The notes beneath the pieces are model-generated. The model had not been told where the DNA came from. It was given only the letters and a program-made list of their open reading frames with translations, and made no database searches. This document shows, in pieces, positions 1 to 6,278 of a stretch of DNA of 14,865 nucleotides. The stretch is from Hungateiclostridiaceae bacterium UBA3934. Its GTDB lineage: Bacteria > Bacillota > Clostridia > Acetivibrionales > DTU013. Numbering within the stretch: the stretch's first letter is position 1; every line of letters starts with the position of its first letter. Where the stretch lies: the NCBI GenBank assembly GCA_002385815.1, contig DGEE01000091.1:1-14865 (forward strand), in the 5' to 3' direction. Made by a program: the position numbers and the translations under genes.

Positions 1-123
1 ACTGTTCTTTATATCGAGACTGAGTTTACAGAAGGAGATAAAAGGGTGGTCGGGGATTTCTTCCTGATACCTGATGTAGATACATACAGCGTGCTAATGA
101 ATGCATTGGGAGTTAGTTTTTGA
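1..123 (+). CDS. cheC: CheC chemotaxis phosphatase, 3' end only
   Basis: This is an open frame of 40 codons running in from the left edge and ending at TGA 121-123. The tail reads as an amphipathic strand, then GDFFLIPD, then a short helix ending NALGVSF, which is the usual end of CheC/CheX-type CheY-P phosphatases. CheC dephosphorylates CheY-P and binds CheD, so its place directly before cheD, with one stop codon touching the next ATG, supports the call strongly. The catalytic helices with their Glu/Asn pairs lie outside the window, so activity cannot be judged. Identification rests on synteny plus a short tail; a CheX or FliY-like paralogue is less likely. Confidence 0.75.
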   Translation, partial: TVLYIETEFTEGDKRVVGDFFLIPDVDTYSVLMNALGVSF

Positions 124-609
124 ATGGTAAAGATCATAAAGGTAGGAATGGCTGATTTGCAGTCGTCTGTGCATCCGTGCGTTATTACGACACTTGGTCT
201 GGGGTCATGTGTAGGAGTGGCTCTTTATGATCCGATCAAAAAGGTTGCCGGACTGGCTCATATTATGCTTCCTTCGAGCCAACAGGCTCGCAACAAATCA
301 AATATAGCCAAGTTTGCTGACACTGCGATCGTGAAGCTGGTAGAGGATATGGTGGCTTTAGGCGCCAGTAAGTCCAGACTGGTAGCAAAGCTTGCCGGGG
401 GAGCGCAGATGTTCGCTTTTATCGAAGGTTCAGAGATGCTGAGGATAGGTGCAAGAAATGTAGCCGCTTCGAGAGAGATGCTGAAATCATTGAATATCCC
501 CATAATATCCGAGGACACCGGAGGTAACTACGGCAGGACAGTAGAGATACATTCCGAAAATGGTAAACTAAAGATCAAAACCATTGGTCACGGCATAAAG
601 GAGATATAG
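124..609 (+). CDS. cheD: CheD, chemoreceptor glutamine deamidase
   Basis: CheD deamidates specific glutamines in chemoreceptors to glutamate and, in Bacillus-type chemotaxis, also binds CheC to raise its phosphatase activity. The 161-residue length is normal. The signature TTLGLGSCVGVALYD lies near residues 22-36 and AGLAHIMLP at 42-50. This gives Cys29, His46 and Thr23 as the expected Cys-His-Thr catalytic set, a constant two-residue offset from the Thermotoga enzyme (21/27/44). A GGAGG-like site (GGGAG, 108-112) sits 11 bases before the ATG, inside the end of cheC, so translation is probably coupled. It acts in the cytoplasm on the signalling domains of membrane receptors. Confidence 0.95.
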   Translation: MVKIIKVGMADLQSSVHPCVITTLGLGSCVGVALYDPIKKVAGLAHIMLPSSQQARNKSNIAKFADTAIVKLVEDMVALGASKSRLVAKLAGGAQMFAFIEGSEMLRIGARNVAASREMLKSLNIPIISEDTGGNYGRTVEIHSENGKLKIKTIGHGIKEI

Positions 610-611
610 TT

Positions 612-998
612 ATGGGAGACATTCGGAAGCTACCATTTTTGTCCGGGTGTTCAGCAGCATTACTTGCTGGTATCATAAGCTATGCTGCGGGTGTCGACAA
701 CCAGGTGATATATATCCGGATGGCAGTGATGATGTTTCTTTTCTATATGCTGGGTGTATTTGTCAGAAACGCCATTGTAAAGACCCGGAATGAACTGGAT
801 GAAAAGAAAAGAGAACGGGAGTTGGAAGAGGCAAAGAGAAAAAGAAAAGAGAGAGAAGAAAAGATAAAAGAAGCGTTCGCAGCCCGGAAAGGCGCTGCAA
901 AGCTTAGCTTTGAAGAGGATGGGAAGATGGAAGATGCACTGGATCTTGAGGGGTTCAGAACATTGAGTGAGATGATTTCAACAAAAGCAGAAGAGTAA
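612..998 (+). CDS. Small two-helix membrane protein with basic coiled coil, motility operon
   Basis: I do not recognise a named family. The 128-residue protein has two hydrophobic segments at about residues 10-28 and 32-52. A strongly charged Lys/Glu/Arg helix follows at about 58-95, likely a cytoplasmic coiled coil, and then an acidic tail. An excellent Shine-Dalgarno site (AAGGAGAT, about 597-604) lies inside the end of cheD, and the gene starts two bases after the cheD stop, so expression is tied to the chemotaxis genes. Its place between cheD and sigD suggests a motility role, but this is inference from position only. The charged-helix shape is like other small flagellar accessory membrane proteins. 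Confidence 0.85.
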   Translation: MGDIRKLPFLSGCSAALLAGIISYAAGVDNQVIYIRMAVMMFLFYMLGVFVRNAIVKTRNELDEKKRERELEEAKRKRKEREEKIKEAFAARKGAAKLSFEEDGKMEDALDLEGFRTLSEMISTKAEE

Positions 999-1020
999 GC
1001 CTGGTATACGGGGGATTTAA

Positions 1021-1791
1021 ATGCAGACTGACTCAAATAACAACAAGGAAATATGGAAGAAATATCAGGAGACGAAGGATCCTGCCATAAGAGAGTCTTT
1101 GATACTAATGTATTCGCATCTGATCAAATACATAGCCGGAAGGCTGAACATCTATTTCGGCTCGAATGTTGAGTATGAGGATCTTGTCAGCTTTGGCGTA
1201 TTCGGTTTGATCGATGCGATCGATAAATTTGATATAAACAAGGGTGTCAAGTTCGAAACCTATGCTTCTTTGAGGATCAGGGGGGCTATCATCGACAGCA
1301 TCAGAGAAATGGACTGGGTCCCAAGGTCGCTGAGACAGAAAAGTAAAGAACTGGAAAAGGCTTATTGGGAAGTTGAGAATGAGCTGGGGCGCTCGGCAAC
1401 TGACAAGGATGTTGCAGAAAAGCTGAACATATCTGTGGAGGAATTGCACAAACTGCTCAATGAAGTCAACGTTTCATCCCTGATTTCCCTTGAGGACTTC
1501 CTTGAACAGAACTATGAGATAGGAATGGAGCCAGCAGGTGGCAGAAAGCAGGACAGACCGGAATATGAGGCAGAATTGAACGAAATAAGCGAGATACTTG
1601 GGAATGCAATAGACAAGCTGCCTGAAAAGGAGAGAATGGTATTGACGCTGTATTACTACGAAGAATTGACTTTGAAGGAAATTAGTGCGATAATGAAGGT
1701 GTCAGAATCGCGTATTTCACAGCTTCATACCAAAGCAATCATGCGTCTCAGAGGCAAGCTTGCAAGACAGAGAACTTTACTTGAAGATTGA
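1021..1791 (+). CDS. sigD: RNA polymerase sigma-28 factor, FliA/WhiG/SigD family
   Basis: This is an alternative sigma factor that directs late flagellar, chemotaxis and autolysin promoters. The 256-residue length is standard. Region 2 spans about residues 33-103, including the core-binding motif DLVSFGVFGLIDAIDKFD and the -10 reading part ending RIRGAIIDSIREMDWVPRSL. Region 3 follows at about 104-165. Region 4 (about 200-248) is a helix-turn-helix with LTLKEISAIMKVSESRISQLH. The start has GGGGGA at 1010-1015, six bases upstream. It lies downstream of cheC-cheD as in Bacillus subtilis. An anti-sigma factor FlgM would be expected elsewhere; none is in the window. Confidence 0.95.
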   Translation: MQTDSNNNKEIWKKYQETKDPAIRESLILMYSHLIKYIAGRLNIYFGSNVEYEDLVSFGVFGLIDAIDKFDINKGVKFETYASLRIRGAIIDSIREMDWVPRSLRQKSKELEKAYWEVENELGRSATDKDVAEKLNISVEELHKLLNEVNVSSLISLEDFLEQNYEIGMEPAGGRKQDRPEYEAELNEISEILGNAIDKLPEKERMVLTLYYYEELTLKEISAIMKVSESRISQLHTKAIMRLRGKLARQRTLLED

Positions 1792-1827
1792 ACAGCATAA
1801 TCAGCACTATACGGAGGTCTCATCTTA

Positions 1828-3450
1828 ATGGATCGTAGCAATATGGATTTTAATATAAATGACGGCTTTTGTGAATTGCAGTTCAAAGATGATGGCGTCT
1901 ACCTTACCGTGCATCCTCCTGTCGGTAATGGAAAAAGACTTGAAATAAATGCTGTCATTGATCGGCTTGTACGTAAAAAGATCAGAGATTTCGACAGAAG
2001 CAAGGTCGAATTTGCTGTGAGGAGAGCTGACAAGGCACCTGTAAAAATCGCGGAACCGCAGCAGGAAGAAAAAATCGATGCGACGGTGACAGTGACAGTG
2101 TCGCCTGATAAGATGAAGGCTTATGTTACATTTACTCCCCCTGACAATGGGAGGATGCTCACGCTGGAGGAGGTTCTTGAGGAACTTTCAAAAAATGGCG
2201 TTAAATACGGAATAAACAGGACTAATCTGGAGACTTTGATCAAGTATCCTGTATATAATGAAACAATATGTGTAGCAGAAGGAAAGCCTCCGGTAAATGG
2301 ACGAAGCGGCAAGGTAGAATTCCATTTTGACGTCAACAGAGAAGTGAAGCCTACCATACTTGAGGATGGCAGGGTCGATTTCAGAGAACTGAACCTGATA
2401 CAGAACGTCGAACAGGGAGAAATCTTGTGTACCTTGATACCGCCGACGCCCGGAACTCCGGGGAAAACGGTGGCAGGTACGGATGTTCCTGCTCTGGACG
2501 GGAAACCGGTGGCTTTGCCAAGAGGACGTAATGTTTCGATTTCTGAGGATGGTTCAAAGCTCATTGCTAATATAAGCGGGCAAATCAGCTATATCGACGG
2601 AAAAGTCAGTGTTTTTGCGACACACGAGGTAAAGGCGGATGTAGATAATTCCACCGGCAACATCAGTTTTATAGGAAATGTTGCGGTAAGGGGCAATGTG
2701 CTGTCCGGGTTTACCATAGAGGCGGGCGGCAATGTTGAAGTAATGGGTGTGGTCGAAGGCGCTGTCATTAAAGCAGGGGGAGACATAATCCTGCGAAGGG
2801 GGATGCAGGGCATGGGCAAAGGCATCCTTATCAGCGGCGGAGACATAATAGCCAGATACATAGAAAACAGCAACATAGAAGCCAGAAACGACATCAAGGC
2901 TGAAGCTATCATGCACAGTAATGTGAAGTGCGGCAACAAGCTCGAACTATCCGGAAGGAAAGGGCTGCTGGTCGGCGGGACCTGCAAGGTGGGCAAGGAG
3001 ATAGTGGCAAAGGTCATAGGCTCCCATCTGGCGACGGTCACAGACATCGAAGTCGGCGTCGATCCAACGGTACGAGAGAGATTTAAGGCTGTCAAAGATG
3101 AGATCATACAGATCGAAACGGATCTCAGAAAAGCCGAGCAGGCTATAACGATACTGAAAAAAATGGAACTGGCAGGGACACTGACGCCTGAGAAAAAAGA
3201 AATGCTTGCAAAGAGTATGAGGACAAAGGTCTATTTTTCAAGCAGGCTTGTGGAACTCAAAGATGAATTCACCCAACTTGAAGCAAAGCTGCAGCAGGAT
3301 GCATATGGGAAAATCAGGTGCTACAATATTATTTATCCCGGTACCAAGGTAGCGATAGGGTCATGCATGATGTATGTAAAAGAGAACCTGCATTACTGTA
3401 CGCTGTACAGGGATGGTGCAGATATCAGAGTAGGGCCGATCGACAAGTGA
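1828..3450 (+). CDS. fapA: FapA family polymerising beta-helix protein (DUF342)
   Basis: This is a 540-residue protein of the FapA/DUF342 family, often found in flagellar loci and linked in some bacteria to flagellar assembly or placement. An N-terminal alpha/beta domain (about 10-150) is followed by a long right-handed beta-helix-like section (about 150-410) with many short Gly-Asp/Asn turns, such as GNVEVMGVVEGAVIKAGGDI and SGGDIIARYIENSNIEA. Next comes a coiled coil at about 415-490, then a short beta tail. The start has GGAGG at about 1812-1816. It follows sigD after 36 bases in the same operon. Bacillus has YlxF-type genes elsewhere instead, so the position here is a clostridial trait. 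The exact role is not established from sequence. Confidence 0.85.
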   Translation: MDRSNMDFNINDGFCELQFKDDGVYLTVHPPVGNGKRLEINAVIDRLVRKKIRDFDRSKVEFAVRRADKAPVKIAEPQQEEKIDATVTVTVSPDKMKAYVTFTPPDNGRMLTLEEVLEELSKNGVKYGINRTNLETLIKYPVYNETICVAEGKPPVNGRSGKVEFHFDVNREVKPTILEDGRVDFRELNLIQNVEQGEILCTLIPPTPGTPGKTVAGTDVPALDGKPVALPRGRNVSISEDGSKLIANISGQISYIDGKVSVFATHEVKADVDNSTGNISFIGNVAVRGNVLSGFTIEAGGNVEVMGVVEGAVIKAGGDIILRRGMQGMGKGILISGGDIIARYIENSNIEARNDIKAEAIMHSNVKCGNKLELSGRKGLLVGGTCKVGKEIVAKVIGSHLATVTDIEVGVDPTVRERFKAVKDEIIQIETDLRKAEQAITILKKMELAGTLTPEKKEMLAKSMRTKVYFSSRLVELKDEFTQLEAKLQQDAYGKIRCYNIIYPGTKVAIGSCMMYVKENLHYCTLYRDGADIRVGPIDK

Positions 3451-3488
3451 ACTGATCCGTTTGCTGTGCCGGGCAGGGATGTGAGATT

Positions 3489-3818
3489 ATGTCTGTCAAA
3501 CCGGTGGATTTCCAGATGATGATACCGAGGGCTGTGGATGCGGCAAAGGTCAGGAGCGACGAGCTTCAGAAGAATACTGCACTGCAGCAGCAGCAGGCTG
3601 TTAATGCACAAAACAGGGCAGAGGATACGCTGAAGCAGGTATACTCGCGTTCGAAGACAGAAGAAGCCAGGATTACCGATAAACAGAGAGGGAATGACCA
3701 GCCCAAAGAAGGAAAAAAGAAGAAGGACGGCGAAAAGGAAAAGGAAGGCAAAAAGGAAAACACAGGCAAAAAGTACGGAAGTGCAGTCAGGACGAGCAGG
3801 ATCGACATTAAGATATAA
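3489..3818 (+). CDS. Small charged protein of the motility operon, unknown function
   Basis: No named family is recognised. The 109-residue protein has no membrane segment. Residues 1-60 form a Gln/Ala-rich helix (TALQQQQAVNAQNRAEDTL). Residues about 70-97 are almost only Lys, Glu and Gly, encoded by a purine-rich tract of about 75 bases near 3700-3775. The last residues, RTSRIDIKI, look like an ordered beta tail and are the part I would expect to be conserved. It sits 38 bases after fapA. The lysine-rich linker suggests a disordered tether joining two binding ends, perhaps to nucleic acid or an acidic partner; this is inference. Confidence 0.8.
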   Translation: MSVKPVDFQMMIPRAVDAAKVRSDELQKNTALQQQQAVNAQNRAEDTLKQVYSRSKTEEARITDKQRGNDQPKEGKKKKDGEKEKEGKKENTGKKYGSAVRTSRIDIKI

Positions 3819-3933
3819 CTATTGTATCACTTGAGAAAATATACAAGATACCAATGAAAAACAGGACCTTCAGGCGCAGTGGCCGAGTGTAACAAGCCAG
3901 TTGGAGTCTGATCGTCTGCGAGAGGTGGATGAA

Positions 3934-4611
3934 TTGAGCGGATTTTATGTCAGCATGATTTTTATCGGCATCCTTTTGGTGCTAACTTCTCTGGTACTCA
4001 TCTTTATCGACAAAAAAAATGTCTTCTTGTTCAAAAAATCAGTGGATGAAAAAAAGCAGGAACTAATTGAGATCATCAACGACGCAGAGCAGATGATCGA
4101 AGAGTTGAACCGTTTTTCTACCTATATAGTGGATCAGATGGATCTGAAAAATGAAGAACTGAACAGGGTCATCGGAGAGGCTGAGCAAAGAATAAATGCG
4201 CTGGCTGTTGAGGCATGCCATACCGATGAAGGACAAATCATATCGGATACAACCAGGAGAACCCGAAAAGCTGTTGCCGACAGCAGTGCTGTATCAGCTA
4301 AGACACCTTTGAAGCAGGAAGCTGTCAAAACAGCCACATCAGAAAAACAAGCAGCAACATCGGCGGGGATGTCTGCAGAAGCTGATGCTCTGCAGCATGT
4401 TGCAACAGTCAACCCGGCCGGAAGCGTTGCCGCAGCTTACAGCAGAAACAATGTGCGGACTGTTTCCCCCAGGAAGGATAAAGTCATTCAGTTCAACAAG
4501 TACCAGGAAGTACTGCGCCTTTCAAAAGAAGGGATGGATGAACTGGATATCGCAAAAAACCTCAATATGGGCAAGGGGGAGGTCGAATTGATTATCGGCC
4601 TCAGGAGATGA
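3934..4611 (+). CDS. SwrB-like motility membrane protein with C-terminal HTH-like motif
   Basis: I choose TTG 3934 because AGAGGTGG at 3921-3928 lies five bases before it. A longer in-frame TTG at 3901 has no ribosome site. The 225-residue product has an N-terminal membrane helix (about residues 5-26, no signal cleavage seen), a charged helix (about 33-80), an Ala/Thr/Ser-rich variable linker (about 85-170), and a conserved tail (about 183-225). The tail reads LRLSKEGMDELDIAKNLNMG followed by KGEVELIIGLRR, like a short helix-turn-helix. This architecture and its place after sigD match Bacillus SwrB, which promotes activation of flagellar type III export. Clostridial versions are, I believe, classed as DUF6115. 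Equivalence to SwrB is inferred from architecture and synteny. Confidence 0.75.
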   Translation: MSGFYVSMIFIGILLVLTSLVLIFIDKKNVFLFKKSVDEKKQELIEIINDAEQMIEELNRFSTYIVDQMDLKNEELNRVIGEAEQRINALAVEACHTDEGQIISDTTRRTRKAVADSSAVSAKTPLKQEAVKTATSEKQAATSAGMSAEADALQHVATVNPAGSVAAAYSRNNVRTVSPRKDKVIQFNKYQEVLRLSKEGMDELDIAKNLNMGKGEVELIIGLRR

Positions 4612-4618
4612 GCGCATA

Positions 4619-4801
4619 ATGAATACCGGACGTTTTCATCTGAGAAGCTTTCTGTTAGGTGTCGGCATCGGGATAATAATCACTTCAATAATAAGCCTCA
4701 TATATCTGTCCGGCAGGGATCCGTTTGAGGGTCTTACTGAAGAACAGATTATAGCCCGTGCTGAAAAATTCGGGATGGTAAGAAAACAGCAAAGTTATTA
4801 G
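4619..4801 (+). CDS. 60-residue single-pass membrane protein, MltG-anchor-like
   Basis: This short gene starts seven bases after the swrB-like stop and uses the Shine-Dalgarno AGGAG at 4603-4607, which lies inside that gene's last codons. One membrane helix (about residues 11-30, GVGIGIIITSIISLIYLSG) is followed by a short soluble tail with LTEEQIIARAEKFGM. This tail resembles the segment after the membrane anchor of YceG/MltG-family proteins, which occur as very short stand-alone forms in spore-formers; no catalytic domain is present. It is the last gene of the motility operon. The function is unknown, and the similarity is a weak pattern match from memory. Confidence 0.75.
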   Translation: MNTGRFHLRSFLLGVGIGIIITSIISLIYLSGRDPFEGLTEEQIIARAEKFGMVRKQQSY

Positions 4802-4809
4802 GATCATAT

Positions 4810-4837
4810 AGCGGTTTTACTGGTGAAACGGCTGTTT
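4810..4837 (+). terminator. Candidate terminator of the motility operon
   Basis: AGCGGTTTTA pairs with the downstream TGAAACGGCT through about ten positions with one G/G mismatch and a four-base loop, followed by GTTTTGTC. The T tract is short and broken, so this is a moderate to weak Rho-independent terminator. The position, nine bases after the last stop codon of the operon and before a convergent tRNA unit, supports it. Confidence 0.4.
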
Positions 4838-4900
4838 TGTCGTATTCAGAGAACCGGTCGGTTTACCTTTGAGACATAATATTACAAACAAGTGGTCGAC

Positions 4901-4933
4901 AAAAAGAAAAACGCCGGGATAATGGTCCCGACG
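4901..4933 (-). terminator. Rho-independent terminator of the tRNA-Leu unit
   Basis: Read on the minus strand, CGTCGGGA and TCCCGGCG form an eight-pair stem (one G-T pair) around loop CCATTA. Eleven bases of almost pure T, interrupted by one C, follow directly. It begins eight bases after the CCA end of the tRNA, so it ends that transcript. Confidence 0.88.
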
Positions 4934-4941
4934 CACTTACC

Positions 4942-5028
4942 TGGTGCCGAAGGCCGGACTCGAACCGGCACGGTATTTCTACCGGTGGATTTTGAGTCCA
5001 CTACGTCTGCCAATTCCATCACTTCGGC
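4942..5028 (-). tRNA. tRNA-Leu, anticodon CAA
   Basis: The minus strand folds as a class II tRNA of 87 bases with an encoded CCA end. The acceptor stem is GCCGAAG with CTTCGGC and discriminator A. The anticodon stem GTGGA/TCCAC holds loop CTCAAAA, giving anticodon CAA (reads UUG). The long variable arm CGGTA-GAAA-TACCG is typical of leucine tRNA. The T arm GCCGG/CCGGC has loop TTCGAGT. It is a single-gene unit with its own promoter and terminator, convergent with the motility operon. Confidence 0.97.
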
Positions 5029-5049
5029 ATGCTTAATCATTGCAAAAGA

Positions 5050-5079
5050 ATTATACAACAGCTTACCTTCGATTGTCAA
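5050..5079 (-). promoter_or_regulatory. Sigma-A promoter of tRNA-Leu
   Basis: On the minus strand a perfect -35 TTGACA (5074-5079) and a perfect -10 TATAAT (5050-5055) are 18 bases apart. Transcription should start near 5043, leaving a leader of about 14 bases before the mature 5' end at 5028. This is the strongest promoter seen in the window, as expected for a stable RNA gene. Confidence 0.9.
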
Positions 5080-5299
5080 GAAACAGAATCTTTCAGAATC
5101 CGCAATTCCGGCAGTGTCTGCCGCATATTTGCTCCGCTATGGATAAACGTGCCAGATGATACTGTCGAATAACCGATTCCTTCTCAAGTGATAAACAAAC
5201 AGTATTTTTCATGACGGCAAGGCTTATGTCATTCAATGGTGGCAGAGTGCGGAAGCAGTATACCTGGCAGATATTCACAGGGTTTCCGGATTCCTTGTG
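5080..5299. other. Intergenic stretch without a recognised gene
   Basis: This lies between the tRNA promoter and the control region of the hemerythrin gene. Short open frames are present on both strands but have no ribosome site and no protein-like composition. I see no RNA gene, repeat or terminator in it. Confidence 0.6.
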
Positions 5300-5306
5300 T
5301 TGTCAG

Positions 5307-5346
5307 GTTTATGGTGCTGTTTTTTGGGTATATAAAAACCATAAAC
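5307..5346. repeat. Long-spaced inverted repeat upstream of hemerythrin gene
   Basis: GTTTATGGT (5307-5315) is repeated in inverted form as ACCATAAAC (5338-5346), a perfect nine-base match across 22 bases. The interval contains TTTTTT and TATATAAAAA, so an RNA or cruciform hairpin could extend inward. It overlaps the most likely promoter area (weak -35 TTGGGT 5324-5329, -10 CATAAT 5346-5351, spacer 16). It could be an operator or a leader structure. Confidence 0.5.
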
Positions 5347-5367
5347 ATAATTTGAGAGTAATTATGT
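5345..5367. promoter_or_regulatory. Operator-like dyad upstream of hemerythrin gene
   Basis: ACATAATT (5345-5352) and AATTATGT (5360-5367) form a perfect 8-7-8 dyad, a size typical of a dimeric repressor site. It covers the candidate -10 hexamer at 5346-5351, and its first two bases overlap the right arm of the neighbouring inverted repeat. A smaller dyad, TGATC-AGA-GATCA, follows at 5376-5388. I cannot assign the binding protein; it does not match the Fur or FNR consensus sites known to me. Confidence 0.45.
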
Positions 5368-5416
5368 AAACCTAATGATCAGAGATCAGGAGAAATAGTG
5401 TTGAGGGGGTACCTGT

Positions 5417-5836
5417 ATGTATTTCAAATGGAAGGACGAATATTGCACCGGCATCGACGCCATCGACAAGCAGCATAAGCATTTGATGGATATTGGATCC
5501 AGAATATTCGATCTTGCATATGCTGATGATGCTTTCGACCGTTACGACGATATCATGGAGGTCCTTAATGAGCTCAAAGACTATACGGTTTACCATTTCG
5601 GCTATGAGGAGGATCTGATGGAACGATATAAGTTTGAATACTATGAACAGCATAAGTTCCAGCATTTCTTTCTGATCAAAAAAATCGAGCGGTTTGAAAA
5701 AGAAAAACACGATATCGATGAGAAACAGGGCGAAACGATTCTCGAGCTGGCTGAATTCATTTCGGACTGGATCACGAACCATATCCTGAAGGAGGATATG
5801 AGATACAAGGACTTCTTCAAAAGCAAGGGACTATGA
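5417..5836 (+). CDS. Bacteriohemerythrin, single-domain di-iron oxygen-binding protein
   Basis: The 139-residue length is that of free-standing bacterial hemerythrins. All seven iron ligands are visible: His20, His60, Glu64 (HxxxE), His79 and His83 (HxxxH), His122 and Asp127 (HxxxxD). The N-terminal WKDEYCTGIDAIDKQHKHL is the family hallmark. Such proteins bind O2, and some bind NO or aid oxygen delivery or detoxification in the cytoplasm. In an anaerobe, an oxygen-scavenging or sensing role is likely. The ATG follows AGGGGG with normal spacing. It is a single-gene unit with dyads in its upstream region, suggesting regulated expression. No sensor or methyl-accepting domain is fused to it. Confidence 0.95.
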   Translation: MYFKWKDEYCTGIDAIDKQHKHLMDIGSRIFDLAYADDAFDRYDDIMEVLNELKDYTVYHFGYEEDLMERYKFEYYEQHKFQHFFLIKKIERFEKEKHDIDEKQGETILELAEFISDWITNHILKEDMRYKDFFKSKGL

Positions 5837-5986
5837 TGATTTTAAGGCTGGAGCTGTTGACAAAAACAGGTGTCCTGTATTTCAGGGGTTGCTGCAGAAT
5901 CAAGAAGACAAACTATCAGTTGTCTGATTTGTATCGTATGCACAAAAATGGGGCTGACGACATTGAAGATTTATAACTATTAATTC
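5837..5986. other. Intergenic stretch after the hemerythrin gene
   Basis: No gene is seen here. A small hairpin at 5906-5925 (AGACA, bulged A, ACT, loop ATC, AGTTGTCT) could be a weak 3' end for the hemerythrin transcript, but only GATTTG follows, without a real T tract. ACAGG-TGT-CCTGT near 5865-5880 is another small hairpin. Neither is a convincing terminator. Confidence 0.4.
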
Positions 5987-6015
5987 TTGAATAAATATTA
6001 CATTTTATTTATAAT
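5987..6015 (+). promoter_or_regulatory. Sigma-A promoter of the folT transcript
   Basis: TTGAAT (5987-5992), a 17-base spacer, and a perfect TATAAT (6010-6015) make a good housekeeping promoter, placing the transcript start near 6022. It lies about 50 bases ahead of the tetrahydrofolate riboswitch, as needed for the riboswitch to be transcribed. Confidence 0.8.
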
Positions 6016-6022
6016 TAACCTT

Positions 6023-6045
6023 AAGCAGCCTGAACAAAGCTGCTT
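6023..6045 (+). other. Hairpin at the 5' end of the folT transcript
   Basis: AAGCAGC (6023-6029) and GCTGCTT (6039-6045) form a perfect seven-pair stem with a nine-base loop. With the start predicted near 6022, the stem would begin within a base or two of the RNA 5' end. Such a hairpin can protect the message from 5'-dependent decay. No T tract follows, so it is not a terminator. Confidence 0.5.
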
Positions 6046-6064
6046 GACAATATACCTTTCAAGA

Positions 6065-6168
6065 TGACAGAGTAGGTTATTGCGCGTTAAGTGCCAGTTG
6101 GACGGGAAGTTGCCGCTGGACGAAAAAACCTGTTGGTTTTGCGGTGCAATAACCGCATTCCGCTGTCA
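6065..6168 (+). ncRNA. Tetrahydrofolate (THF, folT) riboswitch aptamer
   Basis: The conserved core is readable in order. P1 is TGACAG (6065-6070) paired with CTGTCA (6163-6168), followed by AGTAG. P2 is GGTTATTGC paired with GCAATAACC (6146-6154). Then comes the hallmark GCGTTAAGTG. P3 is CCAG...CTGG enclosing GGACGGGAAGTTGCC. GACGAA leads to a variable hairpin AAAACC-TGTT-GGTTTT, then GCGGTGC and CCGCATTCCGC. This is the class found in Clostridia upstream of folate transport and synthesis genes, where folate binding lowers expression. It lies 110 bases before a folT-like gene, which fits exactly. Confidence 0.93.
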
Positions 6169-6180
6169 CATGAGGGCATT

Positions 6181-6270
6181 TCCTTCCTTCTGTGACGCAG
6201 CGTCGTTGAGAAGGAGCATCGGCAGCTGTCATGTCTTGCAGCTGACGGGCTTATTGAAAGGAAGGAGGTG
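6181..6270 (+). promoter_or_regulatory. Putative expression platform of the THF riboswitch
   Basis: TCCTTCCTT (6181-6189) is perfectly complementary to AAGGAAGGA (6258-6266), which includes part of the folT ribosome site AAGGAGGTG (6262-6270). The same pyrimidine tract can instead pair with AGAAGGA (6209-6215) in a hairpin that also contains GACG-CAG-CGTC, leaving the ribosome site free. No T-tract terminator lies between aptamer and gene, so translational control is likely. How ligand binding selects between the two folds is not read from the sequence. Confidence 0.45.
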
Positions 6271-6278
6271 CTTGTTTT

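Noticed and set aside
3876..3891. CAGTGGCCGAGTG motif before the swrB-like gene
   Set aside because: It resembles the 5' part of a serine tRNA and also a sigma-28 -10 element (GCCGA). No acceptor, anticodon or T arm follows, and no TAAA -35 lies at the right distance.
4892..5146. Plus- and minus-strand open frames across the tRNA-Leu gene
   Set aside because: They read through a complete tRNA with its own promoter and terminator.
5093..5278. Minus-strand frame of 61 codons between the tRNA and hemerythrin genes
   Set aside because: GTG start without a ribosome site, Cys/His-rich product with no recognisable feature, and it ends at the tRNA promoter.
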